A model generated the notes under the pieces. The model did not search any database. It worked only from the letters and a program-made list of their open reading frames with translations, and was not told the DNA's origin. DNA of 64,000 bases, taken from the NCBI RefSeq assembly GCF_000224145.3, contig NC_020179.2, positions 4,001,417 to 4,065,416 of the forward strand, read 5' to 3'. Origin of the DNA: Ciona intestinalis. Lineage: Eukaryota; Chordata; Ascidiacea; Phlebobranchia; Cionidae. This document shows, one piece after another, positions 57,200 to 64,000 of this stretch (within the stretch, counting starts at the first letter, position 1; every line of letters starts with the position of its first letter). Both the position numbers and the translations under genes were made by a program.

Positions 57200-60100
57200 T
57201 CATTCCATGGGACCCGTCTTCTTATGCTTTCCTTGTAACTCACAAATCTTTTTCTCTTTCTGTTTATTTTCTTCCTTTAACTTTTTAATGTGATCTGCCA
57301 GATAACTAAAATGGAAAGTATGGATTGTTAAGTAGAACTATATCCAACAGGCAACAACTCTACCCATTTAAACACGGACGGTACGTGGTTAACAGCCCTT
57401 GTATTTTAATTAGAGAATATCAAATTAGAGAATCGATTATTCAACTGCTATCTAACATGCCGCGTGTGTCCTATAGGGCACAGGACAATTGTTCCCAGCA
57501 GTGATAAATAACGGGTTGTTTAAATTACTTAACAAAAAGAAGCCTCCAAAACAATTACCAGGGCAACGTTGGATACGTGGTTACTCGTAAGCGCGAGGTG
57601 TATGACGCAGACCACATGTGCAAAAACAACTGTCGTTGCTCCGACATGCGAGGATGGAGAAGTGTCATTCATTTACCTGCATTTTTGTGAATGTTCCTTC
57701 TGCATAGACTTGAGCGCAGACAAAGCTGACTTTTTATCTCCAATAACTCTTGATTGTTCTGCAGCGTCAGATGATGAGGAAGAATGTTTAACTAATCTTC
57801 CTGCCTCAAGTTTTGTCGCTTCTTTCATTACCTGTAAGTGGGTAGGGATAAAATAAACAGCGAGGATACAAGTTGTATAAAAACGACGCCGTGGTAAAGT
57901 GGTTATATTGCGCGCCTGCCTGAATCGTTTTGCTAACCTATATATTTTTTACGGTACAGGTTCGAAGCCAGAAGCTGCTATACTTTGTGGCCGTATGTGT
58001 CCCTGGGTAAGACATCCAGCGGGAATTGCTCTAACTCAAGGATCACTGATAAGTTATTTTATGGTTTGTAATAGTACACTGATATGTTATTAACCACCAG
58101 CGAGTATCTAACGCGGCAAATAAATAAAGTCACTTTACGGCCGACTAGAGATATCTTCTTTGCGGCAACATAAAAATGTTACCAATACAACTACACACCG
58201 ACCTGCGGCGATCCGTCCAATACTGTTGTGTCGAAGGTAAAGTTCGTGAGGGTTGGGTTTGTTTTAAAGGGATAAGCTGCTGTTGAATGTGATCGAGGGT
58301 TTGATTGGGGTCTGTAACAGATTTACAACGACATAAAGTGTTTTCATATTTTCGAAAACGATATAGCAAAAACCAGATTTTTTATTAAATGTTCTTTGTT
58401 TACCTCCAAATGGGACGAAAAATAGATTAAAAAAGGTGTCCCATCTTACCCCACCCTACTATATATAAATCAACAACACCATGTAACAAACATTACCTTG
58501 GTGTTTGCGAGGGTGACGATACCGACCCACCAAATATACTTGTCTTCCTTTCATTAAGTGCTTTCACCATATCTTCTAATATCTCCAACTCCATCCGGGT
58601 TTCTACAAATGTTGTTGTATTAGTTTAGAAAAGTCATTTCACCTAACGTGTCCTGTGATACTTGTATCAATCATTATGTAGCAGTGGTTGGTATACACGA
58701 AAAGGAGTATTTGTTGTTTAACATTTTTATCATTACATGCGTGGTAACTTGTAAGTGGGCATGGGGTGAATGAAACAGAACACCCGCGTGTTATAACTAC
58801 TGTCGTTGCCACGCCATTCGAGGATAAATAAATTACATTCATTCATTGCATCAGCAGCCTCACGTGATACTACGTCATTACCTGTTACGTCATGTTCGCA
58901 CATTTCAATTTTATTCTGTTGTTCAAGATTCCGATGACGGAGATCCGAATTTAGTTGCTGAAGGTTTCCACGTTCGACTGCACCAGCCTTGATGACGTCA
59001 TCACGAGATTGGATCTCACCCAGCAGTTGGGAGATGTAATGATTTAACTTTGTTATCTGGATTATACGCGTTGAGAGGTTAAGAGACACTGTTGCATTTA
59101 TCAATACAAATACCGCGGCTAGGCCGTAAATATATACACATGGTCGAACAGTAATCGTTTCCATGTATAGTAGGTTAGGGTAAGATAGTTCTTTATAGTA
59201 GATTGGGTATAAAATGATTCTTGTTTACAATGTTCTTTATGTCTCATTTGGTGCAGAAATACTGGTTCTCTAACGCGTGTCATTAATAATGAATCGCCAC
59301 AAGTTCATTTTACCTTATGACAACACATATTATGTTATGACGTCACACACCTGTCGTTCTAGTTCGACGCACTTCGCTCGACATTTCGCTTCCGTATCGC
59401 GTTCGTCGTTCATTTCGTCCATCATCTTCTTCTGTTCGAGTAACTGTGACCTCATATTGGTTAATTCGAACGAAAGTTCTTCGGTTTCGCGCTCTCTCCG
59501 CGTCACCATCTCACGAAGGTATTGTTCCATTTTCGAACGTCGTCTGTGACGTCATTAAAGTAAAATTACGTCACAATTTTAGAAAAATAGAGCTGGGTTT
59601 GTAAAACCAGAGCTTTCAAAGCTATAAGTTAATTCAGATAACAAAGTTATTCAGTTTATTGCAATCTGGGTTTAAAATGACTCGCAACTACCGGAACACC
59701 AGTTTGAAACTTTAAATATACCGAGATTCTAAGACATCGTTCTGGCGGTTTAATCTTGACTGAAATCTAGAAGTTTAGCTGAAACTTTATCTTTGGTATA
59801 GAAATGAACGTAAGTTCAGTAGAAAGAAACGTTTTGTTTGTAACTGATTTCATGAGGGCATGTCATTGCAGACGAAACATTGGGGGAATTAACTTAACGT
59901 CAATTTTATTATCGGAACAGTTTCAAACAAATGCCGAGTAGCAAGAGCAAAACAATCACCTGATTTCCTCTTCTGCTCGTTCCCTGTACTCTCTCCAATC
60001 CGTCAACAACGAATCAATCCTTCTAGAAGCTTCGCTACGAACAACTTTTGCTCGATCCGAAAGCATCGAACTATTTCTTGAAACGTCTGTTGTATCACGG

Positions 60101-60468
60101 TCATGGTAGCGACTGGAATTAACATAATTTAAATATTAAATATTGGTGAATTTTTAATACAAAATGTAAATTATTTTAAAGACTTAATTAACGGTTATAG
60201 TTCGTGTGATTTAAGGTATTTTCTTTTGTTTTTAGATATTTTTTCTGGCGTCTTTAGAGAAAAACAGACACGCTACAATATAGTAATAATAATTAATATT
60301 TTAAAACTCTCACACGCTTGAAGACGCTCTCGGTGCTCCGTATGTTGAATCCATCTTCGGTTTGGTCATTAAGCACTCTGTTCCTTCACAAGAGTAATAA
60401 CTTTCAAGACGGAGTTTTTTCAATTTGTCTCTTAGAACTTTATTTTTTTCTTTTGCTTGTGAGAACAT
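57200..60468 (-). CDS. Coiled-coil protein, family not recognised
   Basis: Eight exons, 383 residues, all phases joining: 60314-60468, 59960-60112, 59351-59543, 58882-59056, 58497-58602, 58203-58311, 57677-57831, 57200-57305. Exon 2 ends in a weak donor (GTGATT), the least certain junction. The start MFSQAKEKNKVLRDKLKKLR opens directly into a basic helix. Long heptad-like helices rich in Glu, Lys, Arg and Gln fill about residues 75-240 (SRRIDSLLTDWREYRERAEE, MEQYLREMVTRRERETEELS, QLLEQKKMMDEMNDERD, ELERQITKLNHYISQLLGEI). A Ser/Pro/Thr-rich linker follows, then a short C-terminal coil (YLADHIKKLKEENKQKEKKI). There is no other domain. A centrosomal, ciliary or cytoskeletal role is possible but unsupported. 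An alternative ATG at 59164 inside intron 3 is open and in frame with exon 4. Confidence 0.75.
57888..58110 (+). mobile_element. tRNA-headed SINE (intron 6 of coiled-coil gene)
   Basis: Head GACGCCGTGGTAAAGTGGTT with B-box-like GGTTCGAAGCC about 60 bases on, then body CCTGGGTAAGACATCCAGCG, GGGAATTGCTCTAACTCAAG, GATCACTGATAAGTTATTTT. Together with 12033 it defines the head-to-body order of the family. Confidence 0.75.
58383..58467. mobile_element. Right half of a MITE
   Basis: ATGTTCTTTGTTTACCTCCA, ATGGGACGAAAAATAGATTA, AAAAGGTGTCCCATCTTACC and CCACCCTACTATATATA. The left half is missing. Confidence 0.75.
58735..58840 (+). mobile_element. SINE tail fragment
   Basis: TACATGCGTGGTAACTTGTA, AGTGGGCATGGGGTGAATGA, TAACTACTGTCGTTGCCACG and a CATTCATTC end, just before exon 4 of the coiled-coil gene in plus coordinates. 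Confidence 0.7.
59166..59265. mobile_element. MITE left-end fragment, doubled
   Basis: TATAGTAGGTTAGGGTAAGA, then a second left end (TATAGTAGATTGGGTATAAA) and TGTCTCATTTGGTGCAGAAA. The doubled end resembles the one at 24165. Confidence 0.55.
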
Positions 60469-60829
60469 ATTATAATTTTGCAACAAAAATATTACTAAAA
60501 TTGACCCTGGTAGATTTTTACTGAGTCATAAGTACTGTTGTTACGTCATAATTTTAATTCACGTTTGTTGCATGGGTTTTTGCATATAAGAATATTTATT
60601 TTACCTGAAATTTTTGATAAACAAACTTTAGTTATGTAGTTATTATGGGTTGCCCTGTTAGCGTCGAAGGTAATGTAATAAAAATAAAGTGTATAAAAAT
60701 AAGCGTTATTAATTTAAATATCTCAGAGGTACGATTAAATCACTTTTTAGTAGACTACATAAAATTAAAATATTTTTTAATTATATATTTAATATCGTGT
60801 TAAAACGACTGTCGTTTTACAGCTTATTT

Positions 60830-60935
60830 TACTCTCAAAGGTTTTAAAATTCTGTAAATATTCTTTGTTTGCGACCAAATGTACGGGACTAGAATAAAAT
60901 CATGTAATTTCTTACCACAATGTACTAAATAACTA
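60830..60935. mobile_element. MITE relic
   Basis: TTCTGTAAATATTCTTTGTT, TGCGACCAAATGTACGGGAC and TTCTTACCACAATGTACTA follow the right half of the family, strongly diverged. Confidence 0.5.
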
Positions 60936-61977
60936 AAAAAATCCAAAAAAACACTAATTAAACGCCTATTTAGTCAGTTTGCTTAATAAGTATTGTGCAA
61001 TTAGGCGGTTTTAACTAGTACAAATTTTCCATAGCGTGCTGTAGAGACTTTTGTACCACGCACGGCGATTACGCTGTACGAGCAAAACATGGCCGCAAGG
61101 TGGCGCAAGCTGAAGTGGATTACGTTCGAAGAGTGAGTCGCGTCAGCGTTAATCAAACGGCTTCTACAGTAAGTTGTGTTACTTCTGCTACCAGGCATAT
61201 TGTCATATAGACTTATGTTGGCTTCTTTGGTAAACTTAAAGTACTTACGGAGCCTTTTATACAATTAATAAAGCAACCATTTAGAAAATCGTTTTAAACG
61301 ATCCAATTAAAAGATACGAAAAGTTAATTACTCATAAAAAATATGGACCTATAGTCAGTGCACAACTGTCGGTAAAAATGAAGATAAAATGACAAAAAAA
61401 TCTCCACAGTTCGCACTTCGTGTTAAATTTCTGATCGATTTTATTCTTGACGTTTTATCTTAAATTATCAACACGCAGGTCAACGACGGGCAAGCGTCAA
61501 TAGTTCGAATTCGGGCGGGGAACAGGAAAGTTATATAATAAGGTATTTTATCGCTGCGCTTACACCCGGTTCTGCTATCAAATATAAGGATATAAAACAA
61601 CAAACCACCCCCAGTTGTCTGCTTATCCACACACTACAATAGCTTCAGCAACTCTGTGTGCATGAGAGTAGCAACTAGCATCCACGAATAAGTTACTCAA
61701 TAAATGTCATGTTCGCTTATCAACACACTGTAATAGCGTAACTATAAGCATTGCGATAAATTTTCTACGTACAAGGGTTAAAGGGTACATATACAACGCA
61801 CCAGGTTTATAATTGCGCCATACCAACGAGACTAACTTAACTTTCTATTACAAGAGAACCATTTGGTAACCAACTAACACTGCCTGGAATCGCTGGGGGA
61901 AGAGACCACAGAAGAGTTAGCATCGCAAGTAACGACTTTTATGAGACAATTATCTACGATACGGACAAGGTAGATCT
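60936..61977. other. Intergenic, no gene recognised
   Basis: An 87-codon frame (61264-61001, minus) has no recognisable feature. A reverse copy of the GCAGTGTGTGGATAAGC repeat lies at about 61610-61735 (CTTATCCACACACTACAATA, CATGAGAGTAGCAACTAGCA). Confidence 0.5.
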
Positions 61978-62180
61978 TACTATTATGGTCGGGTGGGAAA
62001 GATGGGACATTTTTAATTCTATTTTTCTGTCACATTTAGTAGTAAACAAAGAACATTTATTGAAATATAAAACCGTATCCTCACGACTCCCGTAGACCGT
62101 TGTTAATTGTTTAAAACACGATCAGGATATTTGATTATTTGTACGCTAAAGGTGCCCCTTCTTTCCCCACAGTACTATAT
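61978..62180. mobile_element. MITE, TIR family
   Basis: Left TATGGTCGGGTGGGAAAGAT, right TCTTTCCCCACAGTACTATA, with a full interior (CCGTATCCTCACGACTCCCG, GATCAGGATATTTGATTATT). Confidence 0.85.
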
Positions 62181-62214
62181 GTTATACCATTGTACCTGTA
62201 CTGTCGTGCCTATA

Positions 62215-62410
62215 TCAAACACACACCTCATGCTCACTGTCGAGTAATAACAAGGGTGTCTTTTTTTACACCAGACACACATAGTGCATTCATACACCTC
62301 ATGCTCCCTGTCGAGTTATAATATGGATGTCTTCTTATACACCAGACACACATAGTGTATTCATACACCTCATGCTCCCTGTCGAGTTATAATGAGGATT
62401 TCTTCTTATA
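62215..62410. repeat. ~85-bp tandem repeat, reverse copy of the 18640 array
   Basis: About two and a half units of ATACACCTCATGCTC, CTGTCGAGTTATAA and TTCTTATACACCAGACACAC, the reverse complement of the family at 18640-18930. Confidence 0.85.
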
Positions 62411-63122
62411 CACTAGACGCAACTTTCTCCTTTAATCGAACATCGTTTCGATCCATGTGTGTCATATAATAGGCATTTTCAGTTTTCTTTATTTCCTTTC
62501 AGCCACCCGACACGGTGAAACAAATGGATAGTGAACCAGGGAAATCCCCTGATAAAGGAATCCTAAAAACTTCTCATTGAAATCTTATAACTTGACAAAG
62601 CTATGCAAGAATGTATCGAGTGTCTTTGTACACAACACCATTATAATAAGAATAAACGTCACTTGCTAATATGACCTAATATGCATTATGATTGCAAGAA
62701 ATTACAGTCAATGATATTAGGCGTTATATAAGATTATTAATGCAAATGAATTTTTGGTTGAATTATTTACATAAAAAGGTAATATCACTGACTGCAATAT
62801 ATGAAGACAGCTAAAATGTTGCACATATTTATAAACGATTGCTGCCAGGCATATTACACTTGTTTTTTAAAACGGTTCGTCTGGCATTTATTTGGGTACC
62901 AACATTTTGACGTCGTGTACAGGTATTTTAGAGTGTCATACACACTTATAAAGATTACCTATATAGAACGTTGAAATGTCTGTACACAAATAAATAGCAC
63001 AAAAGCGTTGATGGAAAACAAATGTTGAAATAGTTTCAATAGGTTGTGGTTCATGCAGAAAGTAATGTGCACATGTGCAAGCTGACCTGTGGCATGTAGG
63101 TTCATGCTTCCATTAAATAAAG
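62411..63122. other. 3' flank of the YIPF gene, nothing further recognised
   Basis: AT-rich sequence without supported exons. It should contain the 3' UTR of the YIPF gene on the minus strand; a possible AATAAA on that strand lies near 62886-62892. Confidence 0.45.
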
Positions 63123-63728
<606 letters not shown>

Positions 63729-63855
63729 CTGTAATATAAAGTAACCAATATACTGTATGTGTCACTTTACTAACTTTTAAATCAGTTTTAGTATGACATT
63801 GGCCAATGTAACTTTATGTTGTCTGTTTTGACTCTTTTGAGTTAAGCTAAATATT

Positions 63856-64000
63856 TATATAATAGGGTGGGGTAAGATAGGACATGTTTTCATTCTATTT
63901 TCTCAACCCATTTGGTAGTAAACATAAAATAATTATAAAAAATAACCGTACCCTGAAACGTTTTGAAATGTTAAAAATACCATCCGGAAACATGGGATTT
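63856..64000. mobile_element. MITE cut by the window edge
   Basis: TATAATAGGGTGGGGTAAGA, TTCTATTTTCTCAACCCATT and ACCGTACCCTGAAACG follow the family. The right end lies beyond the window. Confidence 0.8.

Noticed and set aside
59057..59350. Treating 59164-58882 as the true 5' exon of the coiled-coil gene
   Set aside because: The longer model with exons 1-3 joins in phase at every boundary and extends the coil, so the ATG at 59164 is kept only as a possible alternative.
60645..60671. Short plus-strand start MGCPVSVE followed by GTAATG, resembling a myristoylated first exon
   Set aside because: No downstream exon could be found in frame; an eight-codon match to a donor is likely by chance.

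Overview
This is animal nuclear DNA: split genes with GT-AG introns, AATAAA signals, AT-rich composition and two 50-base assembly gaps (2049-2098, 12097-12146). The protein set (VPS35L, POMT2, MAD2, a YIPF Golgi protein, a CCP/VWA secreted protein, a dsRBD-DZF RNA-binding protein), the compact layout and two abundant repeat families (a ~190-bp MITE beginning AGTAGGGTGGGG and a tRNA-headed SINE) point to a tunicate, most likely Ciona. Species and chromosome cannot be fixed by reading alone.

Layout. 1-2865: satellite-like DNA (20-22-bp minisatellite, then ~115-bp AT-rich repeats) with a probable assembly duplication around the first gap. 2866-7676: no gene seen, several MITEs. 7677-18206 (+): a 19-exon secreted protein with one Ly6/uPAR domain, nine CCP (sushi) modules and a C-terminal VWA domain. 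18207-26430: long intergenic stretch rich in MITEs, SINE pieces, tandem repeats and TGACGTCA palindromes. 26469-27197 (+): intronless 242-aa protein with a PH-like segment. 30928-32468 (+): MAD2. 32942-39431 (-): POMT2, convergent with MAD2. 40189-43276 (-): VPS35L, almost all in one 2.7-kb exon. 44137-56403 (-): a 22-exon gene for a 958-aa protein with a low-complexity/RG N-terminus, three DHX9-like dsRBDs and a C-terminal DZF domain. 57200-60468 (-): 8-exon coiled-coil protein I could not name. 63123-63728 (-): last two exons of a YIPF5/YIPF7 protein, running off the right edge.

The most notable element is hidden in the introns of the dsRBD-DZF gene. Seven introns each carry one copy of a 76-77-nt box C/D snoRNA, and two others each carry one copy of a 135-nt H/ACA snoRNA, all on the host strand. 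The gene therefore looks like a snoRNA host with nine intronic snoRNAs of only two kinds. Flanking intron DNA was copied with several of them, so the copies appear to have spread by DNA-level duplication.

Exon models were built by hand from splice consensus and reading phase. Every listed exon joins in frame with its neighbours, but no transcript data were available. rRNA and homologue comparisons are from memory and need a search.
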